From positions 1,656,002,062 to 1,656,066,061 of the forward strand of contig OY728121.1 of the NCBI GenBank assembly GCA_963277665.1: a stretch of DNA of 64,000 bases. Reading direction: 5' to 3'. The stretch's first letter is position 1. Every line of letters begins with the position of its first letter. Shown here piece by piece: positions 22,601 through 36,400 of the stretch. This DNA comes from Viscum album (lineage: Eukaryota > Streptophyta > Magnoliopsida > Santalales > Viscaceae). Both the position numbers and the translations under genes were made by a program. Below the pieces are notes generated by a model, which was not told where the DNA came from, ran no database searches, and worked only from the letters and a program-made list of their open reading frames with translations.

Positions 22601-24292
22601 ATATATTTTATTTAATATAATATATTTGAGCATCTATGAAACAATTTAGGTGAAAATGACTCTAAGACTACCTTATAAAATATTATTTAAAATATTAAAA
22701 GGTTTAAAATAAAAAATTCAAGTTAATTAAAATAATACCAATTATTTAGTCTTGAACTCATTATAAAAAAAATAATATTAAAATATTAAATCTTATCATT
22801 GAACACACATGTTGTCCATAATTATTTACTTCAGTTTTAAATAAATTTTATGACCCATTGGTTATTATTTTTTTAAAATAAATTTATTGTATACTCTTAT
22901 ATCTTCCCTCTATTTACTAATAATTGTTTTTTCAAAAATTTTAATTTTCTATTTGTTAAGTTTGGACTTATCTCTGAAAATATCAAAAAAAACTACAATA
23001 AGGTTTTCACTCCTTTGTGAATTAAATATTTTTTTTATTGACTATAAGTTTTTCATTCATAAAATCCATGAACTATATTTAAAATTTATTGATGTATTTT
23101 TTAGTTTATTATTTTTTCAAGTTTACTTGAATTAATCTTTATTTTTCCAAATTATTCACCCCTACTTTCGTGGACTTGTTGATTCCTTACTTAAATACCT
23201 TCATATAGTTATCCAGTTATAATTATTCTTTCTAAATATATTCAAATTAATTTTACTTTGATAATATCTTGTAATTAATATAATCCTTTTTTACCTTCCT
23301 TGACCAATTTAACATTTAAATATTCAATTATGTTTAACAATTTGACCTTCTTTTTGACATAAATTACAAGACCATCATTTTATATAATTGATAACTTCTT
23401 TAATGTATTTAAATAATTCTAAAATTTTGTATTTATGGAATGTTAGACATTAAATTATTATTTTACCATATATTACATATGCAATTCAACTTTATTATCT
23501 ATTTATTAATTATCACTTTAAGATCTATCATTTTCTTCCACTTTAGGCATAGTTGTCACTCCAAATTCATTGTTTGAACTTTTCTCATCATCATCATTAA
23601 CTTCATTATTGTTCTCAAAATGTTCGGACAATAAATTTATTATTTTAATACTTATTGATTTTTTCTTCCTCTATCTTGAGAATTTATTTTCCTTTTTTTA
23701 TTTTTCACCTTTTCTAAATTTTATTAGAGAAGAAATATATTAACATTCTTATTTTTCACTTTCATTATCTTTTCATTTTATGAAATTTTATAGAAATTAA
23801 CCTATGGATATATAGTTAAAATATATTATTGGGGGATTAACATTACATTTTATCTTTAATTTAAACATATTATTTGAAATAAGATACATTATTTTTTCTA
23901 AATGGGTTCTAGGATCTTCCTCCTCAAAATCCATTGAAGAACCATTCATTTTCTCTGAAATATTTTAATTCCCAATATACTTAAAGTTTATTTCATTATT
24001 ACCTTTGGGATCATTCTATAATAATGGGAATTTTTTTATCTCATAATATATGAAGGCAGATTAAATATCTTTTTGTGGAAAGTTTTATAAATAATTATGT
24101 TCCATAGACGATACTTTAGAATCTGACTTGTGGTGGGAAAGATCATAAATGATGTTTCACAACCATTAGTCTTCAATATTTTCACCATATAATTTGATTA
24201 AAATTACTATATATTTTATTTATCCATTGGAAAAAATTATCAATGGGCCTATCATCAATCATTCAAATATCTTTAAACTAATTGGTTTTCTT
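22601..24292 (-). pseudogene. gag: Ty1/copia gag remnant, C-terminal part
   Basis: The clear part is 24,040-24,292. On the minus strand DDRPIDNFFQWINKIYSNF is followed by a block reading near VVKHHLWSFPPQVRF. This matches the copia gag (UBN2-type) order: a segment like ENEKVxEYFDRVQxLVNxM, then VVEKILRSLPPKFD, then an IEESKDL region. Around 23,520-23,660 the minus strand reads an acidic stretch (NNNEVNDDDEKSSNNEFG), plausible for the region after capsid. Below about 23,500 only short charged frames remain, and I see no zinc knuckle. The N-terminal part of the same gag lies at 34,518-34,930, separated by a nested copia element. Confidence 0.65.
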
Positions 24293-26011
24293 AGAATATC
24301 ATATGATCATAACAATAGAAAGAACAAATTAGATAGTCATATATATCATCATAGAATCAATATGTAGATGACAAACATAAATATAAACATGAATAAATCA
24401 TGACCAATGTTATTCATGTTTGAAGAGTATAATTTGTGAATATCACAAATATATTTCACTCGGGCTCTTTCCTTCACATTTACCACACCACCTACTAGAA
24501 TCCATGTACGCTATGTGGGGACTCTATGCCTTCCAAAGGGATAGTAGAAAAATATAATTAAATGAATATAGGGAACAAAAGGGAACATATATTTGGAAAA
24601 GATTAAAAAATCTCCACACACTTCAATAATAATGATTATATAATTTATACTGACCAGTAACATTTAATAAATGGGTTTGAGTGTCGACTTCCGACATTTT
24701 TCATCCACCATACATTACTCATAATATATACCTTTTTGGTGTTTTTGATTACTGAACATTTCAACGATAATAATTATACTATTCAAGATATAAATAGTTT
24801 ACCTTGATAAATTATAACTGATGATAAACCATTTGGGAGTCAAATAAACAATCATTCACCTAATATTACATAACATAAGCCATACCATATCTTGTACTAT
24901 ATGACATATGAATATCATGCTTTTAATAATATATCCATAAGTTTTCCTTTAATATGAATCAATTGAATATCATAGGTTATGATATTGATGAATCATGCAA
25001 TTTAATTCATCATATTTTAGGGAATAACTTTTAATCTACCACTTTCACTAAACACCCTTAAGTAATTTATCCAAAAACATAACAACTCTTTATGAATCTA
25101 TCCAAGCTTCTTTAGATACAGTTTATCAAACTATCTTTATTTTTGAAAAAAAATATTATTATAAAATTATATCATTAATTTAAAACTAAATTATATAACC
25201 CTATAGGGATTTTTAGAATTGGAAACCAATATGAATTCCCAAACACATAAATGTAAACAAAGAGAAAACTCATGCAATGTTTTATAGCCACTCAAGCTAC
25301 AAAGGGTGCTCACATGATCTCAATCAAACATGATCATATAACCATATAAAAATTTCCACTATAATATACTCCATATAAATAATATATATACTCATATAAT
25401 CCATTTTCCACGATATAGAATGACCACTAAATAAGGAACATATCAATACAGAATCTGGTAACTCACACTTTTTGATTTTCTATATATATTTATTCACATA
25501 GTGATTTCATCACATGTCAATCATCCTATTATATAGGTATAAACCTTGTATAGTAGATAATCATGTACATCCATTTCATAAATAACTAAGTCAAAGTACC
25601 AAATATACTTTCTTCTCACCAAGTCTAAATTATCTTCTTGGTTGAACTCAATTAATGGAATGATCAACAACATATCCAACTACCCTCTTATTAGATAAAC
25701 CTCAAGGGTAGAATAATAAATGTATCATGGTATGTAGTTTCAAATGGTAAGTATCTTATCAACCTTATTTAATAATGATTTTATGGTAATAATACACCCT
25801 AAGTGTATTAATAATTGTATGACATTATTTTTGATATACATTTTAGGGTTTATTCAAATAATAAACCCTAACATAATATCTCATAAGTCTACTCTATATC
25901 GTATGTTATAATTATACTCATGATAATATTTAGATATCTCCACAAATCAATATACTTGTTGATGATATGTTAAAAATAAAAGTCATACTTTTTGGGGTTT
26001 CTAACATTCCA
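24293..26011 (-). repeat. 3' LTR of the copia element
   Basis: On the minus strand it starts TGTTAGAAACCCCAAAAAG (about 26,011-25,993), right after the RNase H relic, as expected for a copia 3' LTR. Its lower half (24,293-25,030) is a diverged direct repeat of 33,778-34,517. Shared phrases include ACATTACTCATAATATA (about 24,712 and 34,200) and AACATTTCAACRATAATAAT (about 24,757; near-match at 34,240). The upper half has no partner. Confidence 0.65.
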
Positions 26012-26229
26012 TTATATATGTTTAATAAGTGTATCATACATGAGTGATTCATAAATAAAGATTGAATTTATTATAAAATCCTGTTACATTTTACAAACAT
26101 TACATAAAATATCTCATATACCCAATACCCAAAGATTCATAATGTACCTCATTTTTTTTCATTGATAATGTTTTTTTCAATATATCTTTTATATTCTCCT
26201 CTATAACCACCTAATTTTTCTTTACATCA

Positions 26230-27560
26230 CCACTGTCAAAAATATCTTGAGGGAGATGGTATTTATGTTGGATTCATCTAGTCATTTAGTGAAAACATGG
26301 ATACTTGGATTGATAAATTACCCATTTTTTATCATATTAAATATTAATTACTCACTCTTTTTTAGGAACCACCCCAAGTTTACTAATAAACTTCTTGACC
26401 CAAAAAATTACTTTATAGAATATGATACAGTGATGTACTCAACATTTATTTTCGTCTCCACAAAATTCCCTATTTTGAAATATTCCAAGTTATAGATCTA
26501 ACATTAGTAAAAAAATGAAACCAGATTAGGATCTATTATTATCGACTATATGTTTGAATCTATCATCAGTGTTACCCCTTACAATGTGATCATCCTCAGC
26601 ACAAAAAACTAAGAACATATCTTCACTTCTTAAATACTTTAATATGTTCTTCCCAAAAATCTATTGGAAACCATCTGGACAATATTGGAGTGAAATTTTT
26701 ATTCTCAAAGAAAAACTGACATCAGGTTGATTAGACAATATGGAATACATGATTGTTCCGTGATATATATATAATGAATCTTATTCATATTTTCAAACAC
26801 ATTTGGGGGATCCTAAATCTTTTTTCTATTTGTGACATGTAATACTGCTAAATACCCATCTTGGAGTTCTCTATGAAAAATATCTTTATAACTTTATCAA
26901 TAAATGTGTTTTGAATCAATCTAAGTAACCTATTTTGTCTCTCTCTCTATAGATATTCATACCAAGGATATCAGTTGTTTCACCCATTTATTTCACCAAG
27001 AATCATTTTCCAAATAAAATATTTATAGAATGTAAATCTTGGATATCTTTTTTGAAAATTAGTATATCATCCACATAAAATATTCAAAATTACAAAAAAA
27101 CCCCACTAACTTTATTTTATATACAAGAAACATTTTCTTTCTTAATGAAATTAGAATATTTGATTTCATTATTAAACTAGCTGTTCCAACACTAAGAATA
27201 TTTATTTAAAAAAAATGTACTATTGAAAGATAAAAACCTTTTTAGATTCATTTATAAATTCAAAAACTTTTAGCTATATACACATCCTCAACTAAATTCT
27301 CACAGATGAAATTAGTTTTGACATCCATTTGATATACCTCATAATTATAATGAGTGGTTATGGAAATTAAGATATGAATGGAATTTATCATAATCACTAG
27401 AGAAAATATGATGTTATTGTAAATAACATGAATTTATTGTATCCTTTAGCTACAAAATGGGATTTATAGGAAGATACTCTACCATCCATGTTAGTTTTCT
27501 TATGAAAATCTCACTTTCACCCTATGGGTACCACCCATTTAGGTGAATAATCCAAGCTCC
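26230..27560 (-). pseudogene. Copia reverse transcriptase and RNase H remnant
   Basis: Minus-strand translation gives, in order, QMDVKTNFI (about 27,340-27,314, matching QMDVKTAFLNG), then the catalytic box FYVDDILIF (about 27,088-27,062) with both Asp residues intact. Next come GETTDILGMNIYRERE (matching LGEAxYILGIKIYRDR), a degenerate RPDVSF-like block, and NILKYLRSEDMFLVF (about 26,650-26,606). RNase H follows with NTDDRFKHIVDNNRS and SGFIF, ending near KKFISKLGVVPK (about 26,390-26,355). Stops and frameshifts are numerous. The protein would have copied element RNA in the cytoplasmic particle. Confidence 0.9.
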
Positions 27561-28161
27561 AAATATTGTTAGTTTACATGGAGTCTCTCTTAGGTTTCAT
27601 ATAATTTAACAATTTATAGGAATTTGAGATCTTATTTAACTCTCAATAGTTAGTAGGTTCATCATTTATAAATATTACTTCATCATCAATTTTAATAATA
27701 ATTCCTTAAATCTTGGGATCTTGATGAGTAATTCCTAGAATTTTAGGTTCTTGTGTAACTTGATTTGGTTCTTTTTCTATATCCATTTTGGAAACAAGCT
27801 AACTTTCCTTCTTAGAAAAATTACTATTTATTAGATTTGAACTTATCAAAGTTCATGCTTCCTCCCATTGAGTCCCCTAAAAATGTGTCCCTTTTCATGA
27901 AATACACCATTTCCGGCCACAATAGATTTTTGTTTAGTATTATTATAAATTTAGTATCCCTATATATCCTTAGGATTATAAAAATACATTTATTTTATTT
28001 AAAACAAATTTTAACAAAATAAAAAATGTCTTATGTTTGATTAAAAACCCCAAATCCACATAAAATAGAAATTTAGATACTTCCCATTCCATTTATCATA
28101 TTTTTTATTTATTAATTCAATAGATATACATGGTTTAGTATAAAATCTATTTCTTATAGAG
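27561..28161 (-). other. Copia pol upstream of RT, badly decayed
   Basis: In intact elements this position holds the integrase-RT linker. A few minus-strand fragments near 27,600-27,740 are compatible with the region before RT, but no motif is secure. No integrase DDE or zinc-finger motif was readable here. Confidence 0.4.
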
Positions 28162-28260
28162 TGTTAGAATTAGTAAGGGTATAGTCAGCACTTAGGGGAG
28201 GTAGGTGGTGAATCATTATTGGTAACATATTAACCAATTAATTATTGAAAACTTATTTAC
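28162..28260 (-). repeat. End of a SIRE-like LTR, minus strand
   Basis: Read on the plus strand it begins TGTTAGAATTAG and continues to CTTAGGGGAGG and GGTGGTGAATCATT. This mirrors the reverse complement of the SIRE-type LTR end seen intact at about 44,300-44,345, where a C-run and CTCTCAGGG precede the end. A similar sequence lies at about 35,026-35,085. The other end of this LTR was not located. It was probably inserted into the copia integrase region. Confidence 0.45.
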
Positions 28261-31200
28261 CCCTATACTTATTTAGTGAATAGATATATCTCTTTCTCTT
28301 CTCTACTCATTTTTAGTTTTTTTTTTCATGTGATATAAATATTAAATCACCAATTAAAGGACACCATAGTTTTCTGATGATTTTTTTCTCTAAGATTTAT
28401 GTCTACATACTTAATGTAAAATGGTGTTTACCACACACACACACCTAAATCCTTTTTCATTATCAAGAATATCTTAGGAAATGGAATATCCTGGGATACA
28501 TATTCCTATCACTAAGTAAGTAAAATGGAAAACATGGTTTTTTTATTTGGATTCAAAAATAGACTTACACCTCATTGATGAAAGATCACTAGTATAAGAT
28601 CATATATTTACTAGAAAATACGTATTTTATTTTCTTCCACATTCCAAGGAAATTAAGTAGTTGTGCCTCATCTTATTTAAATGATAAAATATATAGATAT
28701 CATAATTTGGTCTTCTTAGTATTCTTCTTTGGCTTGAATGATGATTAACAGATGGTATGATTATCTCTTACTCTTCTCCTCCTTCAATGTGTGTCATCAA
28801 TATTAAAAAAACAATTTTTTCCATCAATTTTTTAAAACACAGGATGTACAGATTCTTCACAATTTTATCTCTCTCTCTCTCTGTGTATCTCTATCTCTAT
28901 CTCTTCGATACTAAAGTTCTTAAATTGGATGTAGTATTGGATATCTCTTCATTTTGTTGTTCAACTCTTATAATATGTAAGATAATATTGGTGTGAAATA
29001 AAATAAAAATCACACAACTCCCCTTATCCTAATAATATGTATATAATTGTTATAAAATATTTTCAATATAGTTTCCAATTCGAATATGGATACCCCCTTG
29101 ACTTTAAGTTTTGTATCTCCATTTTTCTTCCAATTTAAATCCTAGTAAAATATATTATAATTTATTTATATTTAAGTATTGGGATAATATTCCTTTAACA
29201 TTCCATAAAATATTTGGTCATTTAATTACATGTTTGTGTGCATGTTTACATACACATTACCACATCTTGTAACTCTTCATTTGATTGAATAAGTTTATAT
29301 TCACTTTCCTTGAAATTAAAATAAATTAGGTTGGAAACCTCGAATAATGTAACAACTAGTACTCAATTATGATAACAATATTTTGTTTATTTCTATTATC
29401 ATTCAACTTTGTATCATGGTTTTATCATTTAAATCATAAATTTCTACTCACATGATAGATCTAAACTTAGTTTATTTCTCAAATAGCTTGACATAATGAT
29501 AACCTTCCTTCTAGGGAAACTCATTCTTTCTTTTTAATGGTTCATTTCCAAATTCCTGTACTTGAGTCATTAATAAGAAGAATAATGATATTTAAATTGT
29601 TTAGAAACAACATTTTTTTTATAATCATCTTCTATAACCTTAACTTTTAGATACCGACTGTTAAATTTTTTGAAGACTATTGACTTTTAAACAAAGTATT
29701 ATATTTTATGAGGTAAATTATGATACAAAGTGACTTCACCAAAATTTTCAATTTAATAAGTCTTTTTCTAAGAAAAAAGTATTACAAAATTTCCTTATAC
29801 TTTTTAAACATCACCGAAGTCTTATGATATTTCCAAATAATTTCAAAATTATCCAATGCCTTATGAATTATGCCAAAGTCTTATGAAATACTCATGATTT
29901 ATCAATTTTAAAGCTTCAACACTCGAAGTCTTATAAAATTACCACAAGTATTAATAAATTTAGACAAGTCTTATGAAATAATCAATACTTATCCATTTTT
30001 ATATTTAGCACCAAATTTACTAATTTCTTCAATTAATCACATAAAATTATCCTAATATAAAAAATGTTGTAATAACTTTAGATTATATTTTATAATTATT
30101 AGAATATATTATAAATGGTATACATCATGTAGATACCATAATATTATAATTAACTTACAATACCATAATTAACTCCTTTATTCTTATCTCATTATTTCTT
30201 TAATAACGTGGAATAATAAATCTTTATTAATTGTAGCACCACTATTGGATCAAAATTATATCCTTCAAACATCATCAAATTTTTTATTCATAGTGATATA
30301 ATATCACATATTTCCTTCAAAAATTATATACAAAGATATAAAATTTGTAAATTTTCACACTCAATGGAACTAAATCCTCATTAAATTCTTTAAATATAGA
30401 TTAATTAGCTTTGTCTTATATAACAGCAACTCAAAAACATCTTCAAACATTTCCATATGAATGGATATCAAATAATATACAATGAAAGTGTCTTACTTGA
30501 ACTAGCACATGAATATGATGAAATCTCACCTACATATGATTTTACATATAAAAATAGAAAAAATACCAACTTCTAACATCCACGGTGCATTTCCAATATT
30601 CTACTCTTCAAATATTCACATAACTACAACTCCATGATTGGGAACTTCACATAATCTTCTCGTCAACATGATTTGGAACTTCAAGATTCTTTGAATATTT
30701 TATTCTTTTTATATATTGAAAACATTCTTATTACATTATTATATATAGACAATATATACAATACAAAAAAGTGGAGTAAACATAGAGAATTTCATATAAT
30801 GATATAATATCATCACATTGACTCATAAATGATAAAACTATTTTTAAAAATATGAAATTACCCCCCTCCCCAAAACAAACCATTTTCTTATTAATTTCTA
30901 GGAGGAGTAATCTATCCAAAAATTCCATAATCTATTTGATGATTAAAAAATTCCTGACTCAAGTATTCATTACTCTAATATAATCAATGAATCTTAATAA
31001 TACTTTCTAGTTGATTATATACTTCATTATAAAACTATTTGAACTTTTAAAATGTTTCAAATATTCTACTCATAAGAAACATATAACTATACTCACTAAA
31101 ACATTTAGTAAAGGTTATAAAGTTCCTATTTCTATCACTTTCTGAGAACCCATTTATCTATATACATTACTATGTATGAGATAAAACAATGCACTAGCCT

Positions 31201-33757
31201 TCTAAAATTTTCTACTAAAAGTAACATTCTTTATTTTTTATAATAAGCAATATTCACAATCATCAAATGGACTATAATAAAATGATTACAATAATAAATC
31301 TTCATGGTGTATTTAGATATGTTTCTCATTTATATGATCATTATTATAATGAAAAATATAAATTTTTCTTGAATTAACTATGACCTTGTTATCCATAAAG
31401 TTATATATTAGATTATCAACATCTAAAATGTATAAACCATTCACTATATTCACAAGAACACAAAAAAGTCAACTAATATATTTAGAATAACTATTTTTTG
31501 TAATAATCAATGAAAATACCATATGTTCTATATAAGATACATAAGACAAGTTTTTATCTATGGTAGGAAGATAATAACATTTTTTTTTCAATTCTAGAGA
31601 TGATCCACTTGGTAGTATTAGATCAAAAGTTTTATCATTCTATGTAATACAATTTTCCCCATTGTGAACACAATAGTCAACTTCAAATTTCATTAATTAT
31701 CTTATATTTCTATGTTTATGTTTATCTGCAAAAAAATGTACAATTCACACCTAGTAACCAATGATCACGAGTCAGAATTAGAGATTAATTTTATTTAACA
31801 TTCATATCAATATTCTCAAAATCCTTCTATTTGAGAACACTTATCAACATTAGTTAGCATTTTTAAGTTATATTATAGGTCATACCTACGAGGTATCTCA
31901 AAATTATAATCATGATGCATTTCATAATCTAAAACAATGACATATGTACGAGTGAATATCATTTTTATATCTTTTTATCATGTATGTTTACACCCACTCA
32001 AATGATGAGCCCACAAATAATTACCATTAGTGGACCAAGATCTATATTTCACTAATATTTGGGTCTCTTTATCATTTATCACATTACATATCTATTTAGG
32101 TGGGTCATACTTCCAATCATATCCCATATGAATCTTGGTTAGTTGACTAGATTACTACATATCCTAATCCATTATGTAGATTTTCTTAAATCTATTACTA
32201 TCATATCTTAATGATTACGATTTCATAGAAAAGTGTGGCACAAATATTATATTAGATATTAGTATCTATTGGTTATGGTCACCTATAATATTATTTCCTT
32301 ATATAAGATAATTCACAGGAACCTAGTTGTTTGGGCCACTAATAGTTCATAATTTAGGTCGTTAAATATGTTTACTTTTGAAGTAATATCACAATTAATA
32401 TTTAAGTTTTTTTTCTTAGTCTCACTAGTTTAATATAAATAATATGAATATTAAATTTATTATATTTCATCTCATAAATTCTTATTATATCATGTTTTAT
32501 TAGTACTTTTATACATTCTTCAAAATATTTAGATTTGGAATCCCTATACTATCCACCAAATTAATATGTTTAACTCATATTAACGTATAACTCTTTACAA
32601 AACTCATAATTTGTGTCACTCACCAAAAAATATAATCCAAATATATTTACACATATCTAAATGCATCCGATATATAAGGTATTTGAAACTCTTTCTTGTA
32701 AAGGCCTAGAATTTTATGAAACAAAAAATCTATACAAGAGTAAGAATGGAGTAATAATTATCTAAACCTCACTTTTCCTGACATGAAATAATCCTTTTTT
32801 TGAGTGATAAATCTAAACCAAATCTACTCTACTAATGATTATTTATATATAATATATCTTAATTGCATCATAAATATTACACCAATTATTTAAAAACTTC
32901 ACTTAATATCTAAAATCAAGATCATAACATTATAATAATCCAAATTCAATGTAAATAAAAATTAAATCATTTTTTATTGTATCTAACATGTAATTCACTA
33001 TATGAAAATTTTATTATAAAAAATTTATCCCAAAAATTAAATCACAAAAAATATTCACATTATTTAAAATTTTATACACATGAATATTAAATAAGAATAA
33101 ATAAATAAATAAACATTTATTTATTTTGAAAAAATGGAATATTAATATAAACGTTTCATATTCAATTTAGGCATGAAAATATTCCATTTATAATGATTAA
33201 ATAATTACATTTAATCAATCATTTATAACATATTATCATTTTCCCACAAAATATTAAAATTTTCACATTTTGAACTATATTGTATTTTATGACAGATAAT
33301 ATCTATCATAAGCCATGATCCAATCATGGAAAATGATAGATACTATACATGATGGAATACCTATTTTATGACATGTATAATGGTATAATGTGGTTAAATA
33401 TTTGAAGCCAATCAAAATTGGGGATATCACCCATATCACTGTTATGATATAACATTTTATTTTGAGAGACTTATATTTTCATTCACACCCAATGATAACA
33501 GTTGTTGTAGATTATGAAGTATTCTAATAATTTAGGATATTTTGAATCACATGTTATTATTTATCTATTTCTACACTATGATTATTAAAAAAACTAATTT
33601 TTTACTTATGATATCCCATATCGTAAAAAATGGCATATTGATCCAATGGATAACACTTGACCATGCCATATAAAACCTTAATATATCATATTTTACACGC
33701 TTTTATACAAATTATATTCATAAAATCAATATTATATCATGTTTTTTCTACTTTAAA
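28261..33757. other. Decayed internal sequence, unclassified
   Basis: About 5.5 kb of very AT-rich DNA between the copia RT and its primer-binding site. It should hold the copia gag and integrase plus nested LTR material, but no domain is readable. Minor features are a CT-rich microsatellite at about 28,867-28,900, an AC run at 28,432-28,443, and a set of short spaced repeats at 29,810-29,985. Short ORFs (up to 79 codons) look like chance frames. Confidence 0.5.
29810..29985. repeat. Decayed short repeat, core AAGTCTTATGAAAT
   Basis: Five related phrases occur at about 29,818, 29,861, 29,876, 29,927 and 29,969, all variants of AAGTCTTATGAAAT, spaced roughly 15-50 bp apart. The irregular spacing suggests an old minisatellite or a repeated LTR motif rather than a functional site. 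Confidence 0.5.
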
Positions 33758-33761
33758 TGTG

Positions 33762-33773
33762 GATTTTATACCA
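33762..33773 (-). other. Primer-binding site of the copia element, minus strand
   Basis: The minus strand reads TGGTATAAAATC directly after the LTR end. The first six bases agree with the tRNA-Met-type site TGGTATCAGAGC and the rest has decayed. Its position supports 33,778 as the 3' end of the 5' LTR. Confidence 0.5.
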
Positions 33774-33777
33774 CAAA

Positions 33778-34517
33778 TGTGAATCATTAGAACATCATAT
33801 GCTCAAAATAGTTGATGAACCCCATTATATAGTCATATCCATCATCATAAATTTATTATTTAAATGAAGAAAAAAATATAAATTGGTGTACGTCAAGTCG
33901 AGTGTGCCCCATCTCAATGATTTATACTGAATGAATATCCCTATGTAACAATAATCAGGGTCTTACCTCTATAATAAGTGCACCGACTACTAGTATACAC
34001 GAATCCTATATGAATACCCCTCAGACTCTAAAGGTGTTCTAGTACCTTAACCTCAATGATAAATGGGGACCAATTAGGATAGATTCATATTGACTTGAAA
34101 AAAATAATACACACTAATCGAAAGGATCAAATCTTTTATATATACTTTATTTAATGAAGAAGATCAAGCATCGACTTCTAAAATATGGCAGGCACCATAC
34201 GTTACTCATAATATAAACCCATTCATGGTTTATGATTATTTAACATTTCAACAATCATAATTGTAATCTTCAATAAATAAATAATTCATCTTTATTAATT
34301 ATAATAGAAGGTAAAGTGTTTGGGATATGTGACAACACCCATACATCCGATATAAAAAATTATAGTCCATACCACATGTCATACCATATGACACATGAAT
34401 CACATTCCTTTAATGATATAACTATATCATTTACTATGGTATGAATTTAATTCATATCATAAATTATGATATTAATGAATTATACATCATGATTTATATT
34501 ATTTTAGTGTATAACCA
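33778..34517 (-). repeat. 5' LTR of the copia element, partial
   Basis: About 740 bp homologous to 24,293-25,030 in the same orientation. The part matching 25,030-26,011 is absent. The copia gag remnant begins immediately above it. The upper limit is set where similarity stops. Confidence 0.65.
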
Positions 34518-34930
34518 TGAAAAACTTGGTATGATCAATTTTTAGATTTGTCTCCATTACATTGTGGTTCCATTTATAAATATTTTTCAACGTTTCCCAT
34601 GTTTCTTTAACATTATTTAAACCCATAAATTCAATGAATTCCTTCAACGATATTGAGGTAAAATTTTATTTTCAAGTACATCCATTATTATCAATAATAT
34701 TGTGGTCAACATGCGTCGTGGATACCTCAATTTGAATAGTATCCAAACCCATTACAACCACCTATAAAACATCCAATACTAATGACAATAATTATGAAAC
34801 CTTTTGTTCCATATAAAAAAAATTTCATAAAATATTGAAGTATCTATGATATTGAAATATTTAATATTATCCATAATGATAAAATAAAATTTAGTAGCTT
34901 CAAGATAAATAATTTTTAACAACAAGTTGA
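34518..34930 (-). pseudogene. gag: Ty1/copia gag remnant, N-terminal part
   Basis: On the minus strand NNVKETWETLKNIYK (about 34,618-34,574) matches the copia gag (UBN2) block with TAKEIWDxLKxxY. It is followed by METNLKIDHTKFF, corresponding to the VKExKIxxLxHKYELF block. The next expected residues occur at 24,292 and below, on the far side of the nested copia. Upstream pieces to about 34,930 are consistent with the gag start but too decayed to place an initiation codon. Confidence 0.65.
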
Positions 34931-35011
34931 TATTAAGAGATGGAATTTAGTGACCAAAAATAAATTTCTTGAAACTAATATGACTTTGGATGTTCAAAGG
35001 GTAAGATAGAC

Positions 35012-35023
35012 ACTATGATACCA
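35012..35023 (-). other. Primer-binding site of the outer copia, minus strand
   Basis: The minus strand reads TGGTATCATAGT, 10 of 12 bases matching the initiator tRNA-Met site TGGTATCAGAGC. It lies just above the gag remnant and just below an LTR-like end, in the right order for a minus-strand copia. Confidence 0.7.
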
Positions 35024-35025
35024 CA

Positions 35026-36400
35026 TGAATTACCCAATATGTGTGAATAACTAAGAGTAGGAGGGGTTAAATCAATTATTAATTCTATTTAATTTTTTTA
35101 ACAACCCATTCCATTAACCTCCATCACTGGTTAATATATTAGAATCCAAAATTGTGCATGGAAACCTCTTATTTGTTTTTGGACCATTCCTTGAATGAAA
35201 TAAAGAAAAATTGTGATGATATTTTAAAACAAATTATACCAAATTTAGGTGAATAATTCCTGGTATATCTAGTTCCATCCAAGAAATACATTTTCTATCT
35301 TTCAAGTAAGTGAATACAAGAATGGTTGTATCTCTCATTTGAACATTTTCATGAGAATGTATACCAAATTTTTTTATCCCACAAAATTTAATTAAGATAA
35401 TAAGAATAAAATATAAATATAACAAAGATAAAAACAAATTAAATGATAAATTACTTTAATGATTTAGATAATATTTCTCAAAAACAGTCACACAACCCAA
35501 GTACCAAAAGGCGTAGTGTCTTAGGGATTAGCTATATAAACAACTTATTTCAAAGCACTTGTAAAAATTACTACATAATCTTGATCCTATAGAACCATTT
35601 ATAAAAATATCACATGGTATAATAATTTTCATAACCCAGGGTTTGGAAACATATATATGGGGGTGATCTTAGATGATCATTAATTAAAAATATATCACAA
35701 TTTATCACATCATAAACATGAAGGATAACATGATAAAAAGATAAATATATTATTGAAAGATTAGAAGGCCATAATTGATAATAATAGTTCATATTTTATA
35801 AATTTATATCACAAAGAGATCATTAATAAAGTATGAAAAATTTTAAATGGATCAAAATACCTATCAATAATTATAAAACAAGATAGCATGGCACATGAAT
35901 GTGGAATATTTTAAAAATAAGGAATAACATGAAAACATAACATATCTTGAAAAAGAAAAGAATCTTGTAAATGAGAAATAACATGGTAAAAAGCTAGGAA
36001 ATGTTTCATAACTTGATAAAAAAATTATAAGTGTTTTCACAACTATATGCATTGGGATACTTTTTTGATCAAACTCGTTATTTCTATGCCTATGTGAACA
36101 AACTTATTATGTCCATGCCTGATAATGTTAGAAAAATCATTATGCCCATTTCTATGGAAACAAAATCATTATTTCTATTCTTGATTATATCATGATATAT
36201 ATGCTTAATATCATACACTTTAGGGTGATATGGGACCCCAAATATCATCATCCATACATATGTGTGGCACTTAAAATCAATCATCACCTTATATTAAAGA
36301 GCCCATGAAATAAATGGGTTTCTTAAACTTTTCCAAAAACATTTATTAATAAAAATAACTATATTAACCAGTAATTTTATAAAAATATTCATATATAAAT
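35026..36400 (-). repeat. Probable LTR of the outer copia and adjoining LTR-like debris
   Basis: The lower end, read on the minus strand, finishes with a run like CCCCTCCTACTCTTAG and then GGGTAATTCA. It resembles the end of SIRE-type copia LTRs, where a C-run and CTCT precede the final CA. Above about 35,450 the similarity is lost. At 35,880-36,050 phrases such as GGAATAACATGAAAACA resemble the LTR-like piece at 40,640-40,690, so a second, gypsy-type LTR may begin here. Only short chance ORFs are present. Confidence 0.4.

Larger units (their letters stand above)
24293..34517 (-). mobile_element. Ty1/copia element (Tork/TAR-like), minus strand, nested in a copia gag
   Basis: On the minus strand it reads: partial 5' LTR (34,517-33,778), primer-binding site (33,773-33,762), a long decayed internal region, RT/RNase H (about 27,560-26,230), then 3' LTR (26,011-24,293). 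RT similarity fits the copia lineage typified by the NIYRxRxxRLLxLxQ and NILKYLRRTKDMFLVY blocks. It sits inside another copia gag whose two halves flank it without an obvious gap. The 5' LTR lacks the counterpart of the first ~980 bp of the 3' LTR. Further material, including a SIRE-like LTR end at 28,162, is nested in its interior. Confidence 0.65.
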
